64,000 nucleotides of DNA from Profundicola sp048268105 (GTDB lineage: Bacteria > Bacteroidota > Bacteroidia > Flavobacteriales > Weeksellaceae). Positions 53,419 through 62,510 of this stretch are shown here, in pieces. The notes under the pieces were generated by a model. The model was given only the letters and a program-made list of their open reading frames with translations. It was not told the origin of the DNA and did no database searches. Positions within the stretch are counted from its first letter, which is position 1, and each line of letters starts with the position of its first letter. A program made the position numbers and the translations under genes. The DNA is taken from positions 1 through 64,000 of the forward strand of contig JBLWWH010000008.1 in NCBI GenBank assembly GCA_048268105.1. Reading direction: 5' to 3'.

Positions 53419-53426
53419 CAAAAATA
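53419..53426 (-). promoter_or_regulatory. -7 promoter box for phnA
   Basis: On the minus strand this is TATTTTTG followed by TG, an exact TAnnTTTG match 17 bases before the ATG at 53402. Confidence 0.5.
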
Positions 53427-53519
53427 GTGAAAATATATGGTGAAAAATTGCAAGATATATTTCTTGCACTTATCTAGATTTCAACTAAATAAAGAGAATT
53501 CAAAACGAAAATTAACTTT

Positions 53520-54230
53520 TTAAATAGCTTCTGTGCTACTTTCTTCAAAATACGCTTTCTCCAAAGGACCATTATCAGCCTGGTCAACAGAGAATTCACC
53601 TGATTGTGTACGACGAAGTTCGGTAAGATAAGCACCTGAATTTAAAGCTATTCCAAAATCATGTGCTAATGATCTGATATAGGTTCCTTTGCTGCATTTA
53701 ACCTCGAACTCCACAAATGGCATATGGATATTGGTAATTTTAAAGGACGCAATTTGCACAGGTCTTTTTTCTGGAACATATGCCGAGCCCGAACGTGCAA
53801 GTTCGTATAATCTCTTTCCATCTTTCTTCACAGCGGAGTGTAGGGGAGGTGTTTGAAGAATATCACCCACAAATTGTTCTGTTGCCTGATGAATCATTTC
53901 CTCCGTAATATGCTCGGTCGGGTAAGTTTCATTCTCAGGTTGCTCTGTGTCGTAGGATTCGGTTGTAACACCAAGTTTAATAGTACCTGTATAGGTTTTA
54001 TCTTGGTTTTGAAACTCAGAAATACGTTTGGTAAACTTACCTACGCAAATCACTAAAACTCCTGTAGCTTTTGGATCTAATGTACCCGCATGTCCGACTT
54101 TGAATTTTCGTATACCATGCGATTTTCTAATGTTCCATCTTATTTTATTGACTACATCAAATGAGGTCCAATCTAGAGGTTTGTCTATGATAAAAACCAT
54201 TCCTTTCTGTAGTTCTTCTAATGGAATCAT
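53520..54230 (-). CDS. truB: tRNA pseudouridine synthase B
   Basis: TruB makes pseudouridine at position 55 of tRNA. The catalytic motif GHAGTLDPKATGVL has D52, followed by YTGTIKLGVTTESYDTE, the PLHSAVKKDGKRLYELARSG substrate loop and CSKGTYIRSLAHDFG. At 236 residues it is slightly short, as usual in Bacteroidota. It is the last gene of the ftsX-DUF3098-uppP-truB operon, six bases after uppP. Confidence 0.95.
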   Translation of the reverse strand: MIPLEELQKGMVFIIDKPLDWTSFDVVNKIRWNIRKSHGIRKFKVGHAGTLDPKATGVLVICVGKFTKRISEFQNQDKTYTGTIKLGVTTESYDTEQPENETYPTEHITEEMIHQATEQFVGDILQTPPLHSAVKKDGKRLYELARSGSAYVPEKRPVQIASFKITNIHMPFVEFEVKCSKGTYIRSLAHDFGIALNSGAYLTELRRTQSGEFSVDQADNGPLEKAYFEESSTEAI

Positions 54231-54236
54231 ATAAGT

Positions 54237-55031
54237 TTAAGCAAAAAATAGTGAATAGATAATCGCGATGCTTCCCACGATCAAACAATAAATAGCGAAG
54301 TAAGTTAGTTTAGCTTTTTTCACTAAAGCAATCATCCAATTACAAGCTATAATTCCTGATATGAATGCGGCAATAAACCCAGCTAATAAAGCAGGCCCAT
54401 TGGTGAACTCTAAAACTCCTCCAGCATCTAAAATCTTTTTAGCAATAGCTCCAAAAATCAATGGAATCACCATTAAGAAAGAGAATCTAGCGGCTTTAGA
54501 TCTATCATCACCCAATAACACCGAGGTGGAAATAGTTGCTCCTGAGCGTGAAATTCCGGGTAAAATTGCAATGGCTTGAGCAATACCAATAATGATGGCA
54601 TCTTTATAAGAAACAGATTTCTCTGTATGTTTAGCTTTGTCTGCAAAATAAAGCAATACCGCTGTGATTAATAACATACAACCCACGAGCAAAAGTTGAC
54701 CGTCAAATAATTTTTCTAACCAATCTTCTAAGAAAAAACCAACCAATGCGGCAGGTATCATAGATAGAACAATTTTACCCACGAAATGAGTAGATTCATT
54801 GTTTTTGAACTCGAAGAAACCTTTAATGATTTCCCAAATGTCTTTGCGATAAACGACTACGGTACTCAAGGCAGTGGCAAAATGAAGCACAATAGTTAAC
54901 ATCATACTTTCTTCTTGATCGGTACCCAAAATAGCTTCAGCGATTTCGATATGACCACTTGATGAAACTGGTAAAAACTCAGTTAAACCTTGAACAATTC
55001 CGATTAGAATTGCATCTATTATATCCCTCAT
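54237..55031 (-). CDS. uppP: undecaprenyl-diphosphate phosphatase
   Basis: UppP (BacA) removes phosphate from undecaprenyl pyrophosphate so the lipid carrier can be reused for peptidoglycan. The two active-site loops are present: GLTEFLPVSSSGHIEIAE near the start and PGISRSGATISTSVLLG in the middle. It has eight hydrophobic segments and 264 residues. It overlaps the DUF3098 gene by four bases and precedes truB by six. Confidence 0.95.
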   Translation of the reverse strand: MRDIIDAILIGIVQGLTEFLPVSSSGHIEIAEAILGTDQEESMMLTIVLHFATALSTVVVYRKDIWEIIKGFFEFKNNESTHFVGKIVLSMIPAALVGFFLEDWLEKLFDGQLLLVGCMLLITAVLLYFADKAKHTEKSVSYKDAIIIGIAQAIAILPGISRSGATISTSVLLGDDRSKAARFSFLMVIPLIFGAIAKKILDAGGVLEFTNGPALLAGFIAAFISGIIACNWMIALVKKAKLTYFAIYCLIVGSIAIIYSLFFA

Positions 55032-55300
55032 TTATCTACCTTCTTAGTCTCTGGATTCACCAAAATAGCATAAACCTCTACGCCAAAGCCTAACAAGACT
55101 AAAAATGGGGCTAGACGAATTCTACGCCACGAAAAAATATCTTCGTTCCAATAGTTTGGATCAAATGTGCCATCAGGTCTTGTGTTGGCATCTGGTCCTG
55201 TCATTAAGAAAAAACCAATGGTGATAAGCGCTAGCCCAATCGCCATAAGTATGTAATTCTTCTTTCCGAATAAGAAAGATGTATCTGGCGGAATTCTCAT
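55028..55300 (-). CDS. DUF3098-family membrane protein
   Basis: This 90-residue protein starts at the ATG at 55300 (MRIPPDTSFLFGKKNYILM), overlapping the end of ftsX by four bases; the longer frame to 55408 is a shadow of ftsX coding sequence. It has the DUF3098 pattern FGKKNYILMAIGLALITIGFFLMTG, a Pro/Asp linker (DGTFDPNYWNEDIFSWRRIRLAP) and a second helix. The family always lies between ftsX and uppP in Bacteroidota, and its function is unknown, though cell-wall or division links are inferred. Confidence 0.9.
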   Translation of the reverse strand: MRIPPDTSFLFGKKNYILMAIGLALITIGFFLMTGPDANTRPDGTFDPNYWNEDIFSWRRIRLAPFLVLLGFGVEVYAILVNPETKKVDK

Positions 55301-56193
55301 GAGTAATAAAGTTGATCTGTTCGTAATTTCAAATACTTCCAAGTTGCCCAGAATGTACTGAAGACAGCTATAATAATACCCGTAACAAGTAATCCAAGAA
55401 TTAACCATTGGAATTTCTCATTCCATAAACCGAGGTCTAATTTTGGAGCAGCATAATACCATAATCCACCCAAGGCAAGAATGGCTAAAACAGCTCCTAA
55501 TAGCCCAAGCCAAAAGCTCTGAACAATAAATGGTTTTACAATAAACCTACGTTTAGCACCCACCAATTGCATGGTTTTAATGGTAAATCTTTTGGAGAAT
55601 ATTTTAAGACGAATGGAGTTGTTGATTAATATGATAGATATAACTAAGAACAATCCAGCTAAAGCAATAAGCCAGAAGATAATCGTATCGATTCTTTCGT
55701 AAATACTAGCTAAAGACGATGTGTTGTTAACACTGTCTATAATTGGATAATTCGCCAAGACAGTAGTAATACTATCTACGCGCGTAGAGTCAACATACTG
55801 TGGACGAATTGTCATAACAACAGATGGAGGGAAAATTCCTTCTTCAAATAAAGCCAAATCCTCTTCGGTTAAACCTAATTGGTTCTTCGCCATTTTAAGT
55901 GCGTTTTCCTTATCAACATACTTCAAAGACTTAACGAAAGGTTTGGTTCTTAAGGAATCCAGGAAAGCTTTATGAACTTCTGGTTCTTTCTCAATATCCT
56001 TTTTGTCTTTAGCTTCCTTGAAATAAGCCTCAATCTCAAATTGGTTTTTCAGGTGTTCTGCATAATCGCTCGAGTTAACCACGATTAAGCCAAATAAACC
56101 TAAGAGAAATAATACCAAAGCAATACTCACCACCACCGTAATATTGGAGGAACGTAGGCGACTATTGTTCATTCTATCTGATGTCTTTGACAT
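55297..56193 (-). CDS. ftsX: cell-division ABC-type protein FtsX
   Basis: FtsX is the membrane partner of FtsE and activates peptidoglycan hydrolases at division. The 298-residue protein has a first helix (NITVVVSIALVLFLLGLFGLIV), a periplasmic domain of about 130 residues (FVKSLKYVDKENALKMAKNQLG) and three C-terminal helices with the FtsX motif RFTIKTMQLVGAKRRFIVKPF. No ftsE is adjacent. It begins the operon leading to truB. Confidence 0.93.
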   Translation of the reverse strand: MSKTSDRMNNSRLRSSNITVVVSIALVLFLLGLFGLIVVNSSDYAEHLKNQFEIEAYFKEAKDKKDIEKEPEVHKAFLDSLRTKPFVKSLKYVDKENALKMAKNQLGLTEEDLALFEEGIFPPSVVMTIRPQYVDSTRVDSITTVLANYPIIDSVNNTSSLASIYERIDTIIFWLIALAGLFLVISIILINNSIRLKIFSKRFTIKTMQLVGAKRRFIVKPFIVQSFWLGLLGAVLAILALGGLWYYAAPKLDLGLWNEKFQWLILGLLVTGIIIAVFSTFWATWKYLKLRTDQLYYS

Positions 56194-56382
56194 GTAAAAA
56201 TAATTTTGCGCAATTTAGTAAAAAACATTCTTATCCCCACTTTTAGAATAGGCAATCTTGTTAAACCTTTACTAAAAACAGAAAAAGGCAAAGTTTTCGG
56301 TATGCCTCATTTTGAAATGTGTCGAATTCTAATATTCACAACGAATTTAGTTCGATTTTAGTCTATTCCACTAAGCTCAATT

Positions 56383-56850
56383 TTAAACATCCGCTAGAAA
56401 AGTTTTAATTACATCGTATTCGTAACCTTTCTGAAGCATATAACGGATGATTTTTTGGTTCTTCTTGTAAAGATTATTCTCGTTAAGACTAGCTGCTTTT
56501 TTCTCAATTAATTTCTCAGCTGTGTGGTAATAATCCTTATCATCGATTTCTGCCAAACCTTGAGCAATCAAGCGATCATTAATCTGACGTTTTTTTAACT
56601 CTACCTTAATTTTAATTTTTCCCCAATTTTTTTGTGAAAACCTACCTCTGGCAAAACTCGTGGCAAATCTCTCTTCGTTTAAGAAATTCTCGCGCATTAA
56701 ATAAAGCAGAATATCATCTCTAACCTCTGGAATCAAGAAAAATTCATTTAATTTTTTCTCCACATCCCAATGACAACGATCTTGGTAAGCGCAGTAATAA
56801 GCTAGCTTTTCTTTGATAGCATGAATATCGGTTTCGGGATTTTTCTTCAT
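56383..56850 (-). CDS. recX: RecX-family regulatory protein
   Basis: This 155-residue helical protein modulates RecA. It has the three RecX tandem units: IKEKLAYYCAYQDRCHWDVEKKLNEF, LMRENFLNEERFATSFARGRFSQKNWGKIKIKVELKKRQI and LIEKKAASLNENNLYKKNQKIIRYMLQKGYEYDVIKTFL. The central LNEERFA-x-x-F-x-x-G-x-x-x-x-x-W-G-x-x-K-I pattern is diagnostic. No recA is in the window. Divergent from nadD. Confidence 0.9.
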   Translation of the reverse strand: MKKNPETDIHAIKEKLAYYCAYQDRCHWDVEKKLNEFFLIPEVRDDILLYLMRENFLNEERFATSFARGRFSQKNWGKIKIKVELKKRQINDRLIAQGLAEIDDKDYYHTAEKLIEKKAASLNENNLYKKNQKIIRYMLQKGYEYDVIKTFLADV

Positions 56851-56963
56851 TATTATGGTAAAATTAGGCTTTATTTTAAAATTCAGCCCATCATATTTAA
56901 TTTTGAATCCTGATTTTAAGATTCATTTTTCTCGCTAAGAAAAATATTTATACTTTTACTCAT

Positions 56964-57542
56964 ATGAAAATCGGTTTATTTTTTGGCTCCTTTAATCCTA
57001 TCCATATAGGACACATTATTTTAGCAAATCATATTCAACAATTTGGAGATGTAGACAAAGTTTGGTTTGTGGTAACGCCACGAAGTCCTTTTAAACAGCA
57101 TGTGAAGCTGACAGATGATTACGAGAGATTGCATATGGTGAATTTAGCCCTAGAGGATTATCCTGATTTGGAATCGAGCAAAATCGAATTCGATATGCCA
57201 CAACCCAATTATACTACGCATACGTTAGCTAAATTAAGAGAGGATTATCCACAACATGAATTTAGTTTAATCATGGGAGAGGATAATTTGGTGGGCCTTC
57301 ATAAATGGAAAAATGCAGATTTTCTTGTAAAAGAATATGATATTTTGGTTTATCCGAGAGTTGCAAGTGATCAAAAGAAACCTAAAATCGATCTGCATAG
57401 AGTTAAGAAGATTAACGCACCGATGATAGAGATTTCCTCCACCTTTATTCGACAAAACATAAAGGATGGCAAGATTTACAGACCTTATCTACCACCACCT
57501 GTTTTTGAATACATCGATGGAAGTAGCTTGTTTAAGCATTAA
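56964..57542 (+). CDS. nadD: nicotinate-nucleotide adenylyltransferase
   Basis: NadD makes deamido-NAD from nicotinate mononucleotide and ATP. The nucleotidyltransferase start LFFGSFNPIHIGHIILANH carries the (H/T)xGH motif, and the end ISSTFIRQNIKDGK the ISSTxIR motif. SLIMGEDNLVGLHKWKN is the usual middle. It is 192 residues, complete. A near-consensus TACTTTTA lies just before the ATG. Confidence 0.95.
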   Translation: MKIGLFFGSFNPIHIGHIILANHIQQFGDVDKVWFVVTPRSPFKQHVKLTDDYERLHMVNLALEDYPDLESSKIEFDMPQPNYTTHTLAKLREDYPQHEFSLIMGEDNLVGLHKWKNADFLVKEYDILVYPRVASDQKKPKIDLHRVKKINAPMIEISSTFIRQNIKDGKIYRPYLPPPVFEYIDGSSLFKH

Positions 57543-57711
57543 ATGTTTTTTTTGTGTGAAAAAATACTTCTAAAAACTTATCCACAAGCTTTTCATTTAG
57601 TAGGCTTAAGTTCTTAAAACCAATTGAATAAAAATCTAACATCCTATGCGTGCATAGCAAATAATATTTTGTATATTTACGGCTTAAGAATTTCGTAAAA
57701 TAATCAAATAC

Positions 57712-58458
57712 ATGAAAATATTAGTTTGTATTAGCAGTGTACCCGATACTACATCGAAGATTAACTTCACTGCAGACGGTAAAGCTTTTGATAAGAATGG
57801 GATACAATTTGTCATTAATCCATATGATGAATTTGCCTTAACCAGAGCCATTTGGTTTCAAGAGAAGCAAGGAGCTACAGTAACTATTGTAACTGTTGGA
57901 GATGCTTCTGTAGAGCCAGTTATGCGTAAAGCTTTAGCAATCGGAGCGAATGATGCCATTAGAATCGACGTAGATCCTAAAGACAGTATTTCGACCGCAA
58001 AAGAAATCGCAAAATTAGCCAAAGAAAACAGCTATGATTTAATTTTAGCAGGTAGAGAGTCTATTGACTACAACGGAAATGCTGTACCAGCTTTTATTGC
58101 TGCAGAATTAGGTTATAGTTTTGTAAACAACTGTATGGGATTAGAAGTAGAGGGCGACAGCGCCAAAGCTACTTCAGAAATCGACGGAGGAAAAGAAACA
58201 GTTTCTTTCACATTGCCAGCTGTTGTTGCAGGTCAAAAAGGTTTGGTAGAGGAGAGCGATCTTAAGATTCCAAACATGCGTGGAATTATGCAAGCGCGTA
58301 CTAAGCCATTACAAGTAGTAGCATCTAGCGGTGCTGAAGCAAAAGTTGTTGCAGATGGTTTCGAGAAGCCAGAACCAAGATCTTCAGTTACTTTAATCGA
58401 TAAAGATAACGTGGATGAGTTAGTTCGTTTGTTGCACGAGGAAGCGAAAGTAATCTAA
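57712..58458 (+). CDS. etfB: electron transfer flavoprotein beta subunit
   Basis: EtfB and EtfA together carry electrons from acyl-CoA dehydrogenases to the respiratory chain. EtfB (248 residues) has the family start MKILVCISSVPDTTSKINF, INPYDEFALTRAIWFQEK, DLILAGRESIDYNGNAVPAFIAAELG and the TLPAVVAGQKGLVEESDLKIPNMRGIMQA loop. It precedes etfA by 18 bases. Only AMP-type binding, no catalytic residues, is expected. Confidence 0.95.
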   Translation: MKILVCISSVPDTTSKINFTADGKAFDKNGIQFVINPYDEFALTRAIWFQEKQGATVTIVTVGDASVEPVMRKALAIGANDAIRIDVDPKDSISTAKEIAKLAKENSYDLILAGRESIDYNGNAVPAFIAAELGYSFVNNCMGLEVEGDSAKATSEIDGGKETVSFTLPAVVAGQKGLVEESDLKIPNMRGIMQARTKPLQVVASSGAEAKVVADGFEKPEPRSSVTLIDKDNVDELVRLLHEEAKVI

Positions 58459-58476
58459 ACTTAAAACAAAGAAATT

Positions 58477-59418
58477 ATGTCAATTTTAGTATATACAGAA
58501 ACAGAAAACGGTAAATTCAAGAAAAATGCTTTTGAAGCCGTTTCTTATGCAAAAACAATTGCTGATGAAGCTGGAGATACAGTTACAGCATTAGCTATCA
58601 ACGCCGACGATGCTTCGCAGTTATATAAATACGGAGCGAGCAAAGTATTGGTTGCTAAAGGAGATGCTCACAAGGTTTCACCTGAGGTTTTAGGTAATTT
58701 AATCTCTGAGCATGCTGAGAACTTTGTGGTTTTAGCACACAGTAACGAGGGAGCTAGTATTGCACCTTTCTTAGCTTATAATTTAGAAGCTGGTTTAATT
58801 ACCAATGCTTTTGAAGCACCACAATCAATTTCTCCATTGAAAGTAAATCGTAAATCTTTCTCTGGTAAAGGAATTATGTTGGCAGAAACTGCCGCGGACA
58901 AAAAAGTTGTTACCGTATCAGCTAACTCTTTTGGAATTAAAGAAAATGCTGTAGAGGGAAGTTCAGATGACATTAGTTTTGATGCGTCAGGCGGAAAAGT
59001 TAAAGTTGAGAACGTTGAAACTAATTCAGGCAAATTAGATCTTAAAGAAGCTGAAATCGTAGTTTCCGGAGGTCGTGGATTAAAAGGTCCAGAGAATTGG
59101 GGAATGGTAGAAGAGTTAGCGGATCTTTTAGGAGCTGCTACTGCTTGTTCTAAACCAGTATCTGATATGGATTGGAGGCCCCATAGTGAGCACGTAGGAC
59201 AAACCGGTAAAGCGATTGCGCCAAATTTATATATTGCTATTGGTATTTCTGGAGCTATTCAACACTTGGCTGGAGTAAACAGTTCTAAGAATATTGTTGT
59301 CATTAATAACGATGCAGAAGCACCTTTCTTTAAATCTGCTGATTATGGAATTGTAGGCGATGCATTTGACGTGGTTCCAAAATTAATTGAATCAATCAAA
59401 AAATATAAGAATTCTTAA
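58477..59418 (+). CDS. etfA: electron transfer flavoprotein alpha subunit
   Basis: EtfA (313 residues) binds FAD in its C-terminal domain: EIVVSGGRGLKGPENWGMVEELADLLGAATACSKPVSDMDWRPHSEHVGQTGKAIAPNLYIAIGISGAIQHLAGVNSSK, which carries the family signature with RGLKGPE, VGQTGK and GISGAIQH. The N-terminal part is the pseudo-symmetric ETF domain. A strong terminator follows, so etfBA is a two-gene operon. Confidence 0.95.
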   Translation: MSILVYTETENGKFKKNAFEAVSYAKTIADEAGDTVTALAINADDASQLYKYGASKVLVAKGDAHKVSPEVLGNLISEHAENFVVLAHSNEGASIAPFLAYNLEAGLITNAFEAPQSISPLKVNRKSFSGKGIMLAETAADKKVVTVSANSFGIKENAVEGSSDDISFDASGGKVKVENVETNSGKLDLKEAEIVVSGGRGLKGPENWGMVEELADLLGAATACSKPVSDMDWRPHSEHVGQTGKAIAPNLYIAIGISGAIQHLAGVNSSKNIVVINNDAEAPFFKSADYGIVGDAFDVVPKLIESIKKYKNS

Positions 59419-59440
59419 TTTTTAGAATATATTTAATTTT

Positions 59441-59479
59441 AAACCTAACAACTCGAAAAAGTTGTTAGGTTTATTTTTT
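59441..59479 (+). terminator. Rho-independent terminator after etfBA
   Basis: AAACCTAACAACT (59441-59453) pairs with AGTTGTTAGGTTT (59460-59472), a 13-bp perfect stem with a six-base loop, followed by a T-run. Confidence 0.9.
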
Positions 59480-59523
59480 GTTAGTTATTAGAATTTAATC
59501 TTAAATTAGTACTTTTACGTTTC

Positions 59524-60156
59524 ATGGATTTTGTTAAATTAAATATTCGTGGTATATCCTACAGTCAAACACAAGTAGGTGCTTATGCACTTATTTTGGA
59601 GGAAGAATTTGGTGGTCGTAAATTGCCGATTATTATTGGTAATTTCGAGGCTCAAGCTATCGCTATTGCACTGGAGAAGGATTTAATGCCACCTCGCCCG
59701 TTGACGCATGATTTATTTGTGAATTTCGCTAAGAAATTAAGCGTTATCATTAGGTCAGTTACCATTTATAAACTTGAGGATGGAATTTTCTATTCAAACA
59801 TTGTTTGCGAAGATAAGGACGGAGAAGTCATCGAATTAGATTCAAGAACATCTGATGCGATAGCCTTGGCGGTTCGATTCAATGCAGCTATTTACGTGCT
59901 AAAATCGGTGATGGACCGAGCAGGTGTACAATTAGAAATGTTGACAGAAGAGGAGGAAGAAACGGTTCAGAAAGCACTTAAGGAAATAGAAGAGGAACTA
60001 TCTGAAACACCTCAGGGACCGGCAGAAGATTTATATTCAAAATTCTCAATCAAAGAACTTAAATCCATGATGAATAAAGCAGTCAAATCAGAAGATTACG
60101 AAAAAGCTGCTCAAATTCGTGATGAGATAGAAAAACGTCAACAAGATAATGACTAA
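59524..60156 (+). CDS. bifunctional nuclease (BFN) domain protein with UvrB/C motif
   Basis: The first ~140 residues are the BFN domain: VGAYALILEEEFGGRKLPIIIGNFEAQAIAIALE, PRPLTHDLFVNFAKKL and ELDSRTSDAIALAVRFNAAIYV. BFN proteins have DNase and RNase activity in plants, while bacterial members are untested. The C-terminus (IKELKSMMNKAVKSEDYEKAAQIRDEIEKR) is a UVR motif, as in UvrB and UvrC, for protein contact. The stop overlaps the nucleoside transporter start by eight bases. A TACTTTTAC box lies just before the ATG. Confidence 0.9.
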   Translation: MDFVKLNIRGISYSQTQVGAYALILEEEFGGRKLPIIIGNFEAQAIAIALEKDLMPPRPLTHDLFVNFAKKLSVIIRSVTIYKLEDGIFYSNIVCEDKDGEVIELDSRTSDAIALAVRFNAAIYVLKSVMDRAGVQLEMLTEEEEETVQKALKEIEEELSETPQGPAEDLYSKFSIKELKSMMNKAVKSEDYEKAAQIRDEIEKRQQDND

Positions 60157-61588
60157 GCTTTTTACACTCTTTTTTTTATTATTAAATATTAGTGCCTTTG
60201 CTCAAGTTGTTCCAGAAATGGAATCGAGTGGCATCACCATCACTTCTATATTGAGAGGTGTGTTGGGAATGGGCGTTTTAATAGGAATTGCCTTTGCCTT
60301 AAGCAAAAATAGGTCTGCCATTAAATGGAGAACCATCGGAATGGCCATGTTGATTCAATTGACTCTTGGGATTGCCATCCTAAAAGGTGATGCTGTTGGA
60401 TTTAACATAGGAGACACTAGAATAAGCTTAGGCTTTGTAGGGGATATGTTTGATGCCGTCGGAAAAGTTTTTATCAATATTCTAGGCTATACAAGAGCGG
60501 GTAGTGAGTTTCTTTTGGGGGATTTAATGAATGTAAATACCTATGGATTTATATTCGCCTTCCAAGTTTTGCCTGTAATCTTATTCTTTAGTGCATTAAC
60601 TTCGGTACTCTTCTATTTGGGTATCATTCAGGTGGTTGTGAAATGGGCTGCTTATGCGATGACCAAATTAATGGGGATTTCTGGTCCAGAGAGTTTATCG
60701 GTAGCAGGTAATATATTCTTAGGTCAGACAGAATCTCCACTTATGATTAAAGCCTATTTGTCTAGAATGTCCAATTCTGAGATTTTATTGGTAATGATAG
60801 GTGGTATGGCAACCGTTGCAGGTGGTGTTTTAGGCGCATACATTCAATTTTTGGGAGGTGATGACTTAGAACTACAACAGCAGTTTGCCCGTCATTTATT
60901 GGCAGCTTCTGTTATGGCGGCTCCAGGAGCTATTTTAGTTTCAAAGCTATTATATCCGCAAATAGAAAAACCTACAGAAGATTTAGAAGTTAAGATGGAG
61001 AACGTTGGTTCTAACTTCTTAGATGCTTTGTCTAATGGTACTTCAGAAGGATTAAAGTTAGCCGTGAATGTAGCAGCTATGTTATTAGTGTTTATTGCAT
61101 TCATTGCTATGATGAACGGCATTTTGGGCTGGGTTGGAGGATTATCTTTTGGTGAATCATATATGAGTTTAAACGAACTAATTGCTAATAAAACCAATTA
61201 CCAAACCCTGTCTTTAGAGTTCATTTTAGGTTATTTATTAGCTCCCTTGATGTGGTTGATTGGAGTTCCAACAGATGATATTAGCTTGATGGGACAACTA
61301 CTTGGAGTGAAATTAGTAGCGAGTGAATTCATTGCCTATATTCAATTAGCGGACTTAAAAGATCCAAGTTCAGCATTACATTTATCACATTATAAATCTG
61401 TGATCATGGCAACCTATATGCTATGTGGATTCGCGAATTTTGCTTCCATCGGGATTCAAATTGGAGGAATTGGTTCCTTAGCACCCAACAAAAGAACCTT
61501 ACTTTCTCAACTTGGTATGAAGGCTTTGATAGGTGGAACATTAGCTTCATTAATCTCAGCTACCATTGCTGGGGTTTTATTAGGTTAA
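60149..61588 (+). CDS. concentrative nucleoside transporter (NupC family)
   Basis: This 479-residue importer couples nucleoside uptake to ions. It has a signal-like first helix (FTLFFLLLNISAFAQ) that may be removed, then the CNT core: GKVFINILGYTRAGSEFLLGD, VAGNIFLGQTESPLMIKAYLSRMSNSEILLVMIGGMATVAGGVLGAYI (the Q/TESP substrate site) and CGFANFASIGIQIGGIG near the end, where the FANFSSIG nucleoside site is usually found. About ten helices. Ion specificity unknown. It overlaps the BFN gene. Confidence 0.9.
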   Translation: MTKLFTLFFLLLNISAFAQVVPEMESSGITITSILRGVLGMGVLIGIAFALSKNRSAIKWRTIGMAMLIQLTLGIAILKGDAVGFNIGDTRISLGFVGDMFDAVGKVFINILGYTRAGSEFLLGDLMNVNTYGFIFAFQVLPVILFFSALTSVLFYLGIIQVVVKWAAYAMTKLMGISGPESLSVAGNIFLGQTESPLMIKAYLSRMSNSEILLVMIGGMATVAGGVLGAYIQFLGGDDLELQQQFARHLLAASVMAAPGAILVSKLLYPQIEKPTEDLEVKMENVGSNFLDALSNGTSEGLKLAVNVAAMLLVFIAFIAMMNGILGWVGGLSFGESYMSLNELIANKTNYQTLSLEFILGYLLAPLMWLIGVPTDDISLMGQLLGVKLVASEFIAYIQLADLKDPSSALHLSHYKSVIMATYMLCGFANFASIGIQIGGIGSLAPNKRTLLSQLGMKALIGGTLASLISATIAGVLLG

Positions 61589-61648
61589 ATTCCTTAAGGA
61601 AATATTAACAATTCAATTTTATTTTTATCTTGCAATAAATTAATAATT

Positions 61649-61993
61649 ATGGAAACGTTTAGTAAAGATAATTTTGCTGCTCCGCAGAACTATATGGTAT
61701 TAGCCATTATTTCAACTATTCTGGGATGTTGTTCATCGTTTGGATTAGGTTTTATAGTAGGACTAGTAGGGATTTATTTTGCATCGCAAGTAAATGCAAG
61801 GTACAATGTAGGAGATTATGAAGGTGCAGACAAAAACTCAAAATATGCTAGAAATTTGGCTTTTGTTGCTTTAGGCTTATTCGTGGTTTCTGCATTATAT
61901 ACTGCCTATGTTTTCAGCTTTCAGCCAGAGGTTTGGATGGAGCAAATGGAAATGGTTCAGGAAATGCTTGAACAAGCACAAGAAAATCAATAA
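61649..61993 (+). CDS. small two-helix membrane protein (CD225/dispanin-like)
   Basis: This 114-residue protein has NYMVLAIISTILGCCSSFGLGFIVGLVGIYFASQVNARYNVGDYEGADKNSKYARNLAFVALGLFVV, the layout of CD225/dispanin proteins: a re-entrant first helix with a CC pair, a G-x-x-A/S repeat loop and a second helix. Bacterial members have no known role. It is followed after six bases by the DUF2752 gene and is probably in the same transcript. Confidence 0.8.
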   Translation: METFSKDNFAAPQNYMVLAIISTILGCCSSFGLGFIVGLVGIYFASQVNARYNVGDYEGADKNSKYARNLAFVALGLFVVSALYTAYVFSFQPEVWMEQMEMVQEMLEQAQENQ

Positions 61994-61999
61994 TCAAAT

Positions 62000-62431
62000 T
62001 TGAATAATAATAAAACCATACGTAGAAAATGGTTAATAGTCGCGATAGGCTCTTTGCTTATAGCGACTATTTTAGTTTATTTTTATTTCTACTCTCCCAT
62101 TAAGAACGATGCTTTCTTTCCTATTTGTATGCTAAAAGCTACCACAGGATATGATTGTGTAGGATGTGGAGGCCAAAGAGCTGTACATGAGTTATTACAT
62201 TTTAGATTAATGTCTGCCTTAGATCATAATGCATTGTTTGTATTGAGCATTCCGTTATTGATATATTATATTGTCTATTCCTTGAGACGATTTATTTATG
62301 GTATACCTACACCTAATAGTTTTTGGTATAGTAGCAAATTTGGGATGTTCTATATTATGGTTGTTTTGCTATTTTTAGTCTTAAGAAATATAAATATTTT
62401 CCCTTTTAAAGTTTTAAATTCAATTTGGTAG
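62000..62431 (+). CDS. DUF2752-family membrane protein
   Basis: This 143-residue protein has the DUF2752 signature FFPICMLKATTGYDCVGCGGQRAVHELLHFRL (C-x-x-C-G-x-x-R), followed by helices. The start must be the TTG at 62000, because the in-frame stop of the previous gene region lies three codons upstream and no ATG occurs until inside the motif. Function unknown; some members sit next to dispanin-like genes, as here. A terminator follows. Confidence 0.85.
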   Translation: MNNNKTIRRKWLIVAIGSLLIATILVYFYFYSPIKNDAFFPICMLKATTGYDCVGCGGQRAVHELLHFRLMSALDHNALFVLSIPLLIYYIVYSLRRFIYGIPTPNSFWYSSKFGMFYIMVVLLFLVLRNINIFPFKVLNSIW

Positions 62432-62455
62432 GAAAAACATATTAGGATCAAAAAT

Positions 62456-62484
62456 AAAAAGCACCCCCAAGCGGAGTGCTTTTT
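62456..62484. terminator. bidirectional terminator
   Basis: AAAAAGCAC (62456-62464) pairs with GTGCTTTTT (62476-62484), with A residues on one side and T residues on the other. It separates the convergent DUF2752 and T9SS cargo genes. Confidence 0.85.
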
Positions 62485-62510
62485 AATTTTAATATTTGAG
62501 AATTTTACGA

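Noticed and set aside
55301..55408. Longer DUF3098 frame to 55408
   Set aside because: It lies inside ftsX coding sequence in another frame; the ATG at 55300 overlaps ftsX by four bases as in related operons.
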